Of a DNA stretch of 34,150 bases, positions 7,343-15,163 are shown one piece after another. Below the pieces are notes generated by a model. That model was not told where the DNA came from, searched no databases, and was given only the letters and a program-made list of their open reading frames with translations. Source of the stretch: Verrucomicrobiia bacterium (GTDB lineage Bacteria > Verrucomicrobiota > Verrucomicrobiia > Limisphaerales > JADLHS01); NCBI GenBank assembly GCA_011525685.1, contig WYBW01000103.1, forward strand, positions 1 through 34,150. Direction: 5' to 3'. Each line of letters opens with the position of its first letter. Position 1 is the stretch's first letter. The position numbers were made by a program, and so were the translations under genes.

Positions 7343-8838
7343 CGAATACACGACGCGGTTTCTTGAAACAGTCCGGCCTGATCGCGGCCGGGGCGCTCAG
7401 CGCCCCTCACTTCGCACGGTCATCCGAGGCCTTGCTCTCTCGGCCCGGGCAAAAGCCCCGACGCATCATCATGATGGTCAGCGACGGCATGAGCATGGGG
7501 ACGTTGACGGGGGCGGAGCATTTTTCGCTGCTGACCCGAGGCCGACCAACCACCTGGATGCAGTTGTTGAATCGGCCCGGGACGGTTCAAGGTTTGATGA
7601 ACATGCGGGCGCTCAATGCGATTGTGCCCGACTCGGCGGCGGCGGCGTCCAAATGGGGCTCCGGCTCGCTGGTCGTCAACGGGGCGGTGAATCATCTTCC
7701 CGACGGCACAGGCCTCACGCCGTTGTGTGAACTGCTGACGAGCGGCCAGTGGCAGCGCGGACTGGTGACCACGACCGAGATCACGCATGCCACCCCGGCC
7801 GGCTTTGCCGCCAGTGTCAGTTCGCGCGATCTGGCGGACACGATCGCCGAGCAATATCTGAAACACCGGGTGGACGTGCTGCTGGGTGGCGGGCGCGACA
7901 AATTCGACCCGGCCAAGCGAAAGGATCAACGTGACCTGTTCGCGGATTACACTCAGGCCGGTTACGACATTCTGCGCACCGCGGACGAACTGCGCGCCGC
8001 GCCGTTGCACAAGCGTTGGCTCGGTGTTTTCTCGCCCGGCCACATCCCCTACCTGATTGATCACCTCAAGGATGCCGAACATCACCGCACGGTGCCGATG
8101 CTGGCGGCGATGACGAGACGGGCGCTGGAAAAACTCGCCAACTCCGAGCGGTTCTTCCTGATGATCGAAGGCGGACGGGTGGACCAGGCGTGTCACAATT
8201 GCGACATTGCCGCGGCGTTGCGGGAGCAAATCGCCTTCGATGAGGCGGTTGACGTGGCGTTGGAATTTCAGGCGCGGCATCCGGACACTTTGATTGTGCT
8301 CACCACCGACCACGGTTGCGGCAATCCGGGAGTGAACGCGATTGGCGGGGCGTACGCGCGGACTTCTCCATTGTTCAAGAACGTGGCCGAGATGCGGTGT
8401 TCGGTGGCGACCATCCTGAAGCAGTTGGGCAGCGAACCCGCGGTGGCGCACATTCAATCGGTGTTCCGGGAAGCCACAGGGGGGTTCGAGGTGTCCGAGC
8501 GACGGGCCGCGTTGCTGGCCACGTTCCTCGCGTCAAAAGGCAGCGTGCTTTATGACGTGACGAATTCCCAGGTCGTGCAGGTGGGGCAACTGCTCGCCAA
8601 TCATCTGGCCGTCGGTTGGACCGGTTCGACGCACACCGCGGATTACGTGCCGGTCACCGCCCGCGGTCCGGGGGCCGAGCATTTTCATGGTTTAGTCAAC
8701 GGCACGAGCGTCTTCGATCAGTTTCTGACGTTCGCCGGTGTGGAATTCAAGAATCCGCAACTGCCGGTCACTGATGGGTTTGCCCTGAGAGATTCCGCTG
8801 TCGAGAACACGGGAGAATATCAGGAACTGACTGCTTGA
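7339..8838 (+). CDS. Tat-exported alkaline phosphatase (PhoA family)
   Basis: 499 residues, periplasmic or secreted, hydrolysing phosphomonoesters with a phosphoserine intermediate. A twin-arginine signal (RRGFLKQ, residues 5-11) is followed by a hydrophobic AAGALSAP stretch. The metal-binding D49 is in MVSDGMS, the nucleophile S99 in VPDSAAAAS, and ITHATPAGF at 148-156 matches the family metal site. Further on come EGGRVDQACH, TTDHGCG and GSTHTADYVPV, which supply the remaining Zn/Mg ligands. Length is normal for the family. It overlaps the preceding membrane-protein gene by 4 bases. Nothing resembling a Pho box was recognised upstream, so regulation by phosphate is only assumed from the family. 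Confidence 0.95.
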   Translation: MTNTRRGFLKQSGLIAAGALSAPHFARSSEALLSRPGQKPRRIIMMVSDGMSMGTLTGAEHFSLLTRGRPTTWMQLLNRPGTVQGLMNMRALNAIVPDSAAAASKWGSGSLVVNGAVNHLPDGTGLTPLCELLTSGQWQRGLVTTTEITHATPAGFAASVSSRDLADTIAEQYLKHRVDVLLGGGRDKFDPAKRKDQRDLFADYTQAGYDILRTADELRAAPLHKRWLGVFSPGHIPYLIDHLKDAEHHRTVPMLAAMTRRALEKLANSERFFLMIEGGRVDQACHNCDIAAALREQIAFDEAVDVALEFQARHPDTLIVLTTDHGCGNPGVNAIGGAYARTSPLFKNVAEMRCSVATILKQLGSEPAVAHIQSVFREATGGFEVSERRAALLATFLASKGSVLYDVTNSQVVQVGQLLANHLAVGWTGSTHTADYVPVTARGPGAEHFHGLVNGTSVFDQFLTFAGVEFKNPQLPVTDGFALRDSAVENTGEYQELTA

Positions 8839-8941
8839 CCCTGCCACATCCGTCCACCGCCTGATCGTCCGCTTTCGATAAACGGGGCGTCGCTTCCTGT
8901 CGGGCTTCGGCCTTGCGTTTCCACAGGAAAAGAGGAATTGC

Positions 8942-8961
8942 ATTTCGCTGTGTGGCGAAAT
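8942..8961. promoter_or_regulatory. Probable ArsR operator, perfect 7-bp inverted repeat
   Basis: ATTTCGC (8942-8948) and GCGAAAT (8955-8961) are perfect inverted arms around a 6-bp spacer, 14 bases before the arsR start. ArsR/SmtB repressors bind such short dyads over their own promoters. The position suggests autoregulation of the whole ars operon, with release when arsenite binds ArsR. Confidence 0.7.
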
Positions 8962-8975
8962 ATAGTGTTGCCGTC

Positions 8976-9341
8976 ATGCGCGAGTTCATGAACATCACCA
9001 AGGCGCTGGCGGACGAAAACCGCGTCCGCACGTTGCTGGCGTTGCGGCAGGGCGAGTTGTGCGTCTGTCAGATCACCGAACTGTTTGGCTTGGCCCCGTC
9101 CACCGTCTCCAAACATTTGTCCATCCTCTTTCAGGCGGGCCTGGTCGAGTCGCGCAAGGAGGGCCGCTGGATTTACTACCAGTTGCCGGGCAAGGACGCT
9201 CCGGTGGAGGTGCGCGAGGCGCTGGATTGGGTCGAGCAGTCCCTGGCCGACAATCCGCAGGTGCTGGGCGACGCCAAACAGCTCAAGAAGATCGTCCGGC
9301 AAGACCCAACCGATTTATGCAAACGACAATGCAAAAAGTGA
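8976..9341 (+). CDS. arsR: ArsR/SmtB-family arsenic-responsive repressor
   Basis: 121 residues from the ATG at 8976, chosen because it follows the operator directly; an upstream extension would translate through the operator. A winged helix-turn-helix occupies most of the protein ([19 protein letters not shown] at about 33-51, then the wing [10 protein letters not shown]). The metal site ELCVCQ (C29, C31) is the classic alpha-3 As(III) motif. A C-terminal CKRQC adds two more cysteines that could give a third ligand. As(III) binding should release DNA. It heads the ars operon and overlaps arsC by 25 or 13 bases depending on the arsC start. Confidence 0.93.
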   Translation: MREFMNITKALADENRVRTLLALRQGELCVCQITELFGLAPSTVSKHLSILFQAGLVESRKEGRWIYYQLPGKDAPVEVREALDWVEQSLADNPQVLGDAKQLKKIVRQDPTDLCKRQCKK

Positions 9342-9781
9342 AACCCACCGTCCTCATCCTCTGCACCGGCAATTCGTGCCGCAGTCACCTGGCCGAAGGC
9401 ATCCTCCGCGCGGCGGCAGGCGACATCCTCAACGTGCAGAGCGCCGGCTCGAAGCCGGCAGGCTATGTGCATCCGCTCGGTATTCAGGTGATGAAGGAAA
9501 TCGGCATTGATATTTCCGGCCATCATTCCAAGCACATGAACGACTTTTTGCAGCAGCCGATCGAGACGGTCGTCACGGTCTGCGGCAATGCGGATCAGGC
9601 ATGTCCGATGTTTCCCGGGCAGGTGAACCGCCATCATTGGGGCTTCGACGATCCAGCCCATGCCACGGGAACGGAGGAGGAGAAGCTCGCCGTGTTCCGC
9701 AAGGTGCGCGATGAAATCAAAATGGTGTTTGAAGCCTACGCCGCCGGTCGCCGCGATCAGGCGAAGGTGAGCAACTGCTGA
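9317..9781 (+). CDS. arsC: Thioredoxin-type arsenate reductase
   Basis: About 154 residues of low-molecular-weight phosphatase fold, reducing As(V) to As(III) in the cytoplasm. The CX5R loop is CTGNSCR (C16 to R22). Two further cysteines, C89 (TVCGN) and C96 (QACPM), match the three-cysteine relay of the thioredoxin-coupled ArsC family (C10, C82, C89 in the S. aureus enzyme). The frame extends upstream through arsR, but only the part from 9317 or 9329 is real. Both ATGs lie inside the end of arsR, so translation is coupled. A train of palindromes separates it from arsD. Confidence 0.93.
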   Translation: MQTTMQKVKPTVLILCTGNSCRSHLAEGILRAAAGDILNVQSAGSKPAGYVHPLGIQVMKEIGIDISGHHSKHMNDFLQQPIETVVTVCGNADQACPMFPGQVNRHHWGFDDPAHATGTEEEKLAVFRKVRDEIKMVFEAYAAGRRDQAKVSNC

Positions 9782-9785
9782 TTTT

Positions 9786-10060
9786 TAACCGCGAATGAAC
9801 CCCAACGAACGCCGCGTCTCGAATCCCAACGGGATTCCAGCCATCAGCCCAGGGTTGCGAAGCGTGCGAGGCTACCCTGGGTCGTGCGCACAAAACTTTA
9901 TCAACCCTGAAAGGGTTGTATCCTCCGGCGCGCCATTTGATGCAACCCCGTTGGGGTTGACGAATCGTTCGAATCGTTTTCTGAAAGACGTTACCCCTTT
10001 GGGGTAATGCACGCCTCTGTCACGTTTCCATTCGCGTTTATTCGCATCCATTCGCGGTTA
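9786..10060. repeat. 275-bp palindrome train bounded by 12-bp inverted repeats
   Basis: The ends are TAACCGCGAATG (9786-9797) and CATTCGCGGTTA (10049-10060), perfect reverse complements. Between them lie five perfect hairpins: 7-bp arms with 3-nt loops at 9821-9837, 9902-9918, 9943-9959 and 9991-10007, and an 8-bp pair (CCCAGGGT/ACCCTGGG) at 9848-9881. No convincing gene lies inside. In the operon transcript this would be a row of strong stem-loops between arsC and arsD that could pause, process or attenuate the message. It is probably a mobile palindromic repeat. Confidence 0.75.
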
Positions 10061-10074
10061 CGAATCTTTCACCT

Positions 10075-10692
10075 ATGAATCTAAATACCCTCCAAATCTT
10101 TGATCCCGCCATGTGCTGCTCGACCGGAGTTTGCGGACCGGAGGTTGACCCGAAGCTCGTGCAATTCGCCGCCGATCTTGACTGGCTCAAGTCACAGGGC
10201 GTGATTGTGCAGCGGCACAATCTCTCACAGAACCCGGCGGCGTTTGTGGAAAATGAAGCTGTAAAGACCCGGCTCACGGATCAGGGCGAAGCCGCGTTGC
10301 CGGTCATTTTGCTCAACGGCAAGGTCGCCGTCACGGGGCGCTATCCGGATCGAGGGGAACTTGCGGCCTTGTTGAAATTGAGAACCACCGCGATGCCCGC
10401 GAGTCTGTTCACCCCGGCCGTGGCGGAATTGGTTGCCATCGGCGCCGCCATCGCCGCAAACTGCGAGCCTTGCCTCAAATATCACTACCAGCAGGCGCAA
10501 TTGCTGGGAGTTTCCAAGGCGGACATGGCGAGCGCCGTGAACTTGGCCGCGCGCGTGAAGGATTCTCCGCATCAATCCATTCTCCGGCTCGCGGACAAGC
10601 TCACGGGGGGCAGCCGCAGCGATTCGCAAGCGACGGCTGACTCGTGTTGCAGCGACGCGGCGGGCAACGCCGGCGGGGGATGTTGTAGTTGA
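10075..10692 (+). CDS. arsD: ArsD-like arsenic metallochaperone with inserted AhpD/CMD-like domain
   Basis: 205 residues against about 120 for classical ArsD. Residues 1-105 are ArsD-like: C14-C15 and C20 in the MCCSTGVCG site, then a thioredoxin-like fold (LPVILLNGKVAVTGRYP). Residues about 108-178 resemble the carboxymuconolactone decarboxylase/AhpD fold and carry a CEPC redox motif (130-133) with KYHYQQAQLLGVS. The C-terminus then returns to ArsD style, with vicinal cysteine pairs at 191-192 and 203-204. ArsD hands As(III) to the ArsA pump ATPase. The extra domain could add thiol chemistry. Its start follows the palindrome train and has only a weak ribosome-binding site. The ArsD call is strong; the role of the second domain is inference. 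Confidence 0.87.
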   Translation: MNLNTLQIFDPAMCCSTGVCGPEVDPKLVQFAADLDWLKSQGVIVQRHNLSQNPAAFVENEAVKTRLTDQGEAALPVILLNGKVAVTGRYPDRGELAALLKLRTTAMPASLFTPAVAELVAIGAAIAANCEPCLKYHYQQAQLLGVSKADMASAVNLAARVKDSPHQSILRLADKLTGGSRSDSQATADSCCSDAAGNAGGGCCS

Positions 10693-10711
10693 ACGGAACT
10701 GTGTGACTGCC

Positions 10712-12631
10712 ATGACTCTGAATCCGAAATCCCCGCCACAGCCCGCTGCTTCCTTCAGCGCCTTTGTGGACGCTCCCAACCGGTTTCTCTTTTTCACCGG
10801 CAAGGGCGGCGTCGGAAAGACCTCGCTGGCCTGCGCTTCCGCCATCGCCCTGGCCGATCAGGGCAAGCGTGTTTTGCTCGTGAGCACCGATCCGGCCTCC
10901 AATCTCGACGAGGTGCTGGGCCAGAGACTCAACGGCGCGCCTACGCCGATTCCCGGCGTGCCGAATCTTTTGGCGTTGAACATTGACCCCGAAGCCGCTG
11001 CCCACGCTTACCGCGAGCGACTCGTTGGGCCGTATCGCGGCAAACTGCCGGACGCCATCGTGCGCGGCATGGAGGAACAACTCTCCGGCGCTTGCACGAT
11101 GGAGATCGCGGCGTTCGATGAATTTTCCCGTTTGCTCGGCCAACCGGAAGCCACGGCCGAATTCGACCACGTCATTTTCGACACCGCGCCGACCGGCCAC
11201 ACACTGCGGCTCATGACGCTGCCGACGGCCTGGACCGGCTATCTGGACACAAACACCACCGGCAACTCCTGTCTCGGACCACTGGCAGGATTGCAGAAGC
11301 AACGGGTAATTTACGAAAACGCGGTCGCGGCGCTCGCCGATGGCCAACGCACAACTCTGGTGCTGGTGAGCCGCGCGCAGAAGGCCGCCCTTGCTGAAGC
11401 TGAACGCACCAGCGGCGAACTGGCCGCCATCGGGGTGCGCAATCAACGGCTCATCCTGAACGGGCTGTTCAAAGCATCCGACTCCGACCCGGTGGCGCTG
11501 GCCCTGGAAGGTCGGGGAGCGAAAGCGTTGACGGCGGGCGCAACTTTCCTCGCGCGGCTGCCGGTTACGGAAGTGCCATTGCGGGCGCACAATTTACTTG
11601 GCCTCCCGGCGCTACGGGCGCTGACGAACAACGGCGAATCCGACGTAGCGCAGGTTTCCAACCTGCTGTATCGCCGGCTTCCAGCCGGCAACGCGACGCA
11701 TGAATTGGCACTTCCAACTGCCACCACCGCCAGCGGATTGGAAATCCGCGATACAGCAGACTGGAAGTCTGCGCTACACCGCCCGCTGGAGTCGCTGGCC
11801 GAATTGGTGGATGATTTTGCGAAGGCGGGCCGCGGCGTCATCATGACGATGGGCAAGGGCGGGGTCGGCAAGACGACGATGGCCGCGGCCATTGCGACGG
11901 AACTCGCACGGCGTGGGCACAAGGTTCATTTAAGCACCACCGACCCGGCGGCGCACGTCGCCGCGGCGGCGGGTCAGATTGAAGGCTTGAACGTCAGCCG
12001 GATTGACCCGCAAGCCGAGACGCGCGCCTACGTCGAGCAGGTGATGAATACCACGGGCAAAACCCTCGACGCCAGCGGACGCGCCTTGCTCGAAGAAGAT
12101 TTGCGCTCGCCCTGCACCGAGGAGATCGCGGTGTTCCGCGCCTTCGCCCGCACCGTGGCGCAAGGGGAGGATGCCTTCGTGGTGCTCGACACTGCGCCGA
12201 CCGGTCACACGCTGTTGCTGCTGGATGCGACCGAGGCGTATCACCGCGAAGTGGCCAAGCGCGCCAGCGACATGCCGGAGGAAGTGCTGAACCTCCTGCC
12301 CCGACTGCGCGACGCCAGCTTCACGCGCGTCCTCGTCGTGACGTTGCCCGAAGCCACACCCGTCCACGAAGCCGCCGCGCTGCAAGACGACTTGCGCCGC
12401 GCGCAGATCGAGCCGTTCGCGTGGGTCATCAACCAGAGCTTCGCCGAAAGCGGCTCGCGCGATCCATTGCTCGTGGCGCGCGGCGCGGACGAGTTGCCTT
12501 ACATCCGCGAAGTCGCTGATAAGTTTTCGCAGCGCACCGCCATCGTGCCCTGGGTCGCCGAAGAACCAGTCGGACCAGAGAAACTGCGGCAGCTCTTTTC
12601 AACCAACGTCTCTCAACCAACAACAAATTGA
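10712..12631 (+). CDS. arsA: Arsenite pump-driving ATPase, tandem ArsA1-ArsA2
   Basis: About 639 residues against about 583 for the R773 enzyme. It powers arsenite export by coupling ATP hydrolysis to the membrane pump. Half 1 has the P-loop GKGGVGKTS (about 30-38) and DTAPTGHTLRLM; half 2 has GKGGVGKTT (about 380-388) and DTAPTGHTLLLL. The three As(III)-binding cysteines are present: C128 (SGACTMEI), C187 (GNSCLGPL) and C468 (SPCTEEI). The linker between the halves (about residues 312-357) is the in-frame translation of a 133-bp palindromic repeat, which explains much of the extra length. I chose the ATG at 12 codons before PAASFSAF; a GTG at 10703 is the alternative. The start of the next gene is 2 bases after the stop. 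Confidence 0.95.
   Translation: MTLNPKSPPQPAASFSAFVDAPNRFLFFTGKGGVGKTSLACASAIALADQGKRVLLVSTDPASNLDEVLGQRLNGAPTPIPGVPNLLALNIDPEAAAHAYRERLVGPYRGKLPDAIVRGMEEQLSGACTMEIAAFDEFSRLLGQPEATAEFDHVIFDTAPTGHTLRLMTLPTAWTGYLDTNTTGNSCLGPLAGLQKQRVIYENAVAALADGQRTTLVLVSRAQKAALAEAERTSGELAAIGVRNQRLILNGLFKASDSDPVALALEGRGAKALTAGATFLARLPVTEVPLRAHNLLGLPALRALTNNGESDVAQVSNLLYRRLPAGNATHELALPTATTASGLEIRDTADWKSALHRPLESLAELVDDFAKAGRGVIMTMGKGGVGKTTMAAAIATELARRGHKVHLSTTDPAAHVAAAAGQIEGLNVSRIDPQAETRAYVEQVMNTTGKTLDASGRALLEEDLRSPCTEEIAVFRAFARTVAQGEDAFVVLDTAPTGHTLLLLDATEAYHREVAKRASDMPEEVLNLLPRLRDASFTRVLVVTLPEATPVHEAAALQDDLRRAQIEPFAWVINQSFAESGSRDPLLVARGADELPYIREVADKFSQRTAIVPWVAEEPVGPEKLRQLFSTNVSQPTTN
11645..11777. repeat. 133-bp palindromic core repeat inside arsA
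   Basis: It starts GTAGCGCAGGTTTCC and ends CTGCGCTAC, with the same core length as copies A, B and D. It lies entirely within arsA, between the two ATPase halves, and is read through without a stop. The 133 bases are not a multiple of three, so the insertion must have gained or lost two bases at its borders to keep frame. Confidence 0.85.
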
Positions 12632-12633
12632 AT

Positions 12634-12864
12634 ATGACCACCTACGTTTACGAAACCATCCCGTCGAAGGCCGGCGCAAAGCCGCAATACTTCGAGATCA
12701 AACAGAGCATGAACGCCAAGCCACTGACGAAGCATCCGGAAACGGGCGTGCCGATTCGCCGCGTGGTTTTGGGAGGATTTGGCGTGTTGTCCAGCGGCAA
12801 AGCCGGCGGCGGAGCAGATTCGTCCGGCAGTTCGTGCTGCGGTCCGGCTTGCGGCTGCCATTGA
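12634..12864 (+). CDS. Small FmdB-like protein with Cys-rich C-terminal tail
   Basis: 76 residues. The body (TYVYETIP ... YFEIKQSMNAKPLTKHPETGVPIRRVVLGG) follows the FmdB/CxxC zinc-ribbon family layout. Both CxxC pairs that should hold zinc are gone: YETIPSKAG and KHPETG stand where they would be. Instead the C-terminus carries SSCCGPACGCH with C68, C69, C73, C75 and H76, a likely soft-metal or As(III) site. The start is the ATG at 12634, 2 bases after the arsA stop, and acr3 begins 11 bases after its end, so it is an integral member of the operon. No function is established; arsenite binding or delivery is inference from the tail and the context. Confidence 0.8.
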   Translation: MTTYVYETIPSKAGAKPQYFEIKQSMNAKPLTKHPETGVPIRRVVLGGFGVLSSGKAGGGADSSGSSCCGPACGCH

Positions 12865-12875
12865 AAGGCAATTCT

Positions 12876-13979
12876 ATGAGCAATCAAACCGCTGCCGACC
12901 ATTCACCCGCCGCGCCCAAACGCCTCGACTTCTTCGAGCGTTACCTGACCGTCTGGGTATTCGTGTGCATGATCATTGGCGTGGGGATCGGTCAGTTGGC
13001 TCCCGGGGTGACGAGTGCGCTGAGCAAACTGGAGTTCGGCAAAGATTCACACGTCAACGCGCCCATTGCCGTGCTGATCTGGCTGATGATTTATCCGATG
13101 ATGCTCAAGATTGATTTCGGCGGCATCAAGGGTGTGTTTGCCAAACCGAAGGGATTGTTCATCACGCTGTTCGTCAACTGGCTGGTCAAACCGTTCAGCA
13201 TGGCGCTCCTGGGCTACGTGTTTGTGAAGCTGATATACTCCGGCTGGCTGGGGCTGTTCGACATGGACACGGCCAACAATTACACGGCTGGCTTGATCAT
13301 TCTCGCCGCGGCTCCCTGCACGGCGATGGTGTTCGTCTGGAGCTATCTCACCGACGGCGACGGACCTTACACGCTCGCCCAAGTGGCCATCAACGACTTG
13401 ATCATGGTGTTTGCCTTTGCGCCCATTGTCATGTTCCTGGTGGGCGTCTCGGGCGTGCATATTCCGGGCAAGGTGCTGTTCATCTCGGTGCTGGTGTTCA
13501 TCGTGATTCCGCTGGCGGCGGGCTGGTTCAGCCGGCATGCGTTCATCAAGGCGCGTGGGCTGACCTGGTTTGAATCCGCCTTCCTGCCCAAGTTCCGACC
13601 CGTGACCGTGGTGGCGCTGCTGTTGACCCTGGTGATGATCTTCGCGTTTCAGGCGGAGAACATCATCAAGAACTGGATTGTAGTCCTGCTGCTGGCGATC
13701 CCGATCCTCATCCAGGTCTATTTCAATTCGAGCCTGACGTATCTGCTCATGCGGCTGTTCCGGGTGCGGCACAACGTCGCGACGCCGGGCGCATTGATCG
13801 GCGCCAGCAATTTCTTCGAGCTGGCCATTGCGGTGGCCATCACGCTGTTTGGTCCCACCAGCCCGGCGGCGCTTGCGGTTGTGGTCGGCATTCTGGTGGA
13901 GGTGCCGGTGATGCTCTCGGTGTGCAAGGTTTGCATTCGCTCGCGCCCATGGTATCAATTGAAGGTCGAGACGCGATGA
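12876..13979 (+). CDS. acr3: Acr3-family arsenite efflux permease
   Basis: 367 residues from the ATG at 12876, which has an AAAGG-type ribosome-binding site. It has about ten transmembrane helices. The essential cysteine lies in ILAAAPCTAMVFVWSYL (C148) and the conserved glutamate in GASNFFELAIAV (E315), both hallmarks of the Acr3 family. It exports As(III) across the inner membrane. With ArsA encoded in the same operon, export may be ATP-driven, although Acr3 can also work alone. The last bases overlap the ATG at 13976, a possible start of the DUF1573 gene. The frame before 12876 belongs to the previous gene and is not part of this protein. Confidence 0.96.
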   Translation: MSNQTAADHSPAAPKRLDFFERYLTVWVFVCMIIGVGIGQLAPGVTSALSKLEFGKDSHVNAPIAVLIWLMIYPMMLKIDFGGIKGVFAKPKGLFITLFVNWLVKPFSMALLGYVFVKLIYSGWLGLFDMDTANNYTAGLIILAAAPCTAMVFVWSYLTDGDGPYTLAQVAINDLIMVFAFAPIVMFLVGVSGVHIPGKVLFISVLVFIVIPLAAGWFSRHAFIKARGLTWFESAFLPKFRPVTVVALLLTLVMIFAFQAENIIKNWIVVLLLAIPILIQVYFNSSLTYLLMRLFRVRHNVATPGALIGASNFFELAIAVAITLFGPTSPAALAVVVGILVEVPVMLSVCKVCIRSRPWYQLKVETR

Positions 13980-14011
13980 TTGACCGAATGAATCACCCGA
14001 ACGGTGGAATT

Positions 14012-15163
14012 ATGAATACACAACACAGTCAACGAAGACACCACCTCCAGCTTCTGGCGAACTGCCGGCTGCGTTTGGCCGCGCAAGGCGGGCGTTTCCG
14101 CGCCCACGGAACGCTGCTGTTGGTCCTGTTGCTGGCGGCCACCGGCTTGGCCCAACCCCAGAAACCAGCCGGAGGGGTCGGGCCGAAGATTCAATTTGCC
14201 ACCCCCGTGCATGACTTCGGGAAGATGAAGAACAGCGAGACGGTGCATTACAATTATGTCTTCACCAACGTTGGAGACCGGTTGCTGGAAATCTCCAATG
14301 TCCACGCCTCCTGCGGTTGCACCACGTCGGGGGAGTATTCGAGGCAGGTGGAACCGGGCAAGACCGGCCACATTCCCATTCAGTTCAACAGCGGGAATTT
14401 TCACGGCGACATCACCAAGATGATCACGGTGACGTGTAACGACCCCACCCAGCCCACCGTGATGCTGCAGCTCAAGGCGCAAATCTGGAAACCCATCGAG
14501 GTCATCCCGCCGCTGGCCAATCTGCAGGTCACCACCGATGCCCCCTCCAACTCGACGACGGTGCGCATCGTCAACCAGGAGGAAACCCCGTTAAAGCTGT
14601 CCGCGCCCCAAAGCAGCCATCCCGCCTTTGCCGCTGAACTTGCGGTCAAAGAACCGGGCAAGGAATTTGAGCTCACCGTCCGGACCGTGCCGCCTCTGCC
14701 GCAAGGAATGGTTCAAGGCCAGATCACCATGCAGAGTTCTTCCACGAATCTGCCGCTCGTCAGCGTCACGGCCTGGGCCAACGTGCAGCCGGCCATCGTG
14801 TTGTCGCCGGCCCAGATATTCCTGCCGGCGGGCCGCCTTCCGAGTATCCGACCCGTACCGATCGCCGTCCGCAACAATGGCACAAACACACTGGTGCTCA
14901 CTGATCCTTCCGTGAACGCCGAGGGGGTGGAGGTGCAGTTGAAGGAACTGCAGCCGGGCCGGTTCTTCACCTTGACGGTGAGTTTCCCGCCAGGATTCGA
15001 GGTGCCTCCGGGAGAAAACGTCGAGCTGACTGTCAAATCGAATCATCCGCAATTCCCGGTGCTCAAGGTGCCGGTTCGTCAACCGCCCCGCGCGGCACCG
15101 GCGGCGGCTTCCGGCCAGTTGATCCTGCCGGTCACGCCCCCGACCGTGCCCCAGCAGCGATGA
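14012..15163 (+). CDS. Secreted DUF1573-domain protein
   Basis: About 383 residues. I chose the ATG at 14012 because GGTGGAA sits 5 bases before it; an ATG at 13976 would overlap the acr3 stop (ATGA) and add 12 residues. A late hydrophobic signal or anchor (about residues 33-47, TLLLVLLLAATGLAQ) follows a long basic N-terminus. DUF1573 comes next, with HDFGKMKNSETVHYNYVFTNVGD and the hallmark HASCGCTTSGE (C101, C103), then one or two further Ig-like beta-sandwich repeats. DUF1573 proteins are extracytoplasmic and of unknown biochemical function. The tight position after acr3 and before the rhodanese gene suggests a joint role outside the cytoplasm. Confidence 0.85.
   Translation: MNTQHSQRRHHLQLLANCRLRLAAQGGRFRAHGTLLLVLLLAATGLAQPQKPAGGVGPKIQFATPVHDFGKMKNSETVHYNYVFTNVGDRLLEISNVHASCGCTTSGEYSRQVEPGKTGHIPIQFNSGNFHGDITKMITVTCNDPTQPTVMLQLKAQIWKPIEVIPPLANLQVTTDAPSNSTTVRIVNQEETPLKLSAPQSSHPAFAAELAVKEPGKEFELTVRTVPPLPQGMVQGQITMQSSSTNLPLVSVTAWANVQPAIVLSPAQIFLPAGRLPSIRPVPIAVRNNGTNTLVLTDPSVNAEGVEVQLKELQPGRFFTLTVSFPPGFEVPPGENVELTVKSNHPQFPVLKVPVRQPPRAAPAAASGQLILPVTPPTVPQQR

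Noticed and set aside
13047..13958. A 303-codon frame antisense to acr3
   Set aside because: Composition is mostly H, Q, R and D with no membrane or enzyme motif; acr3 is certain on the other strand.
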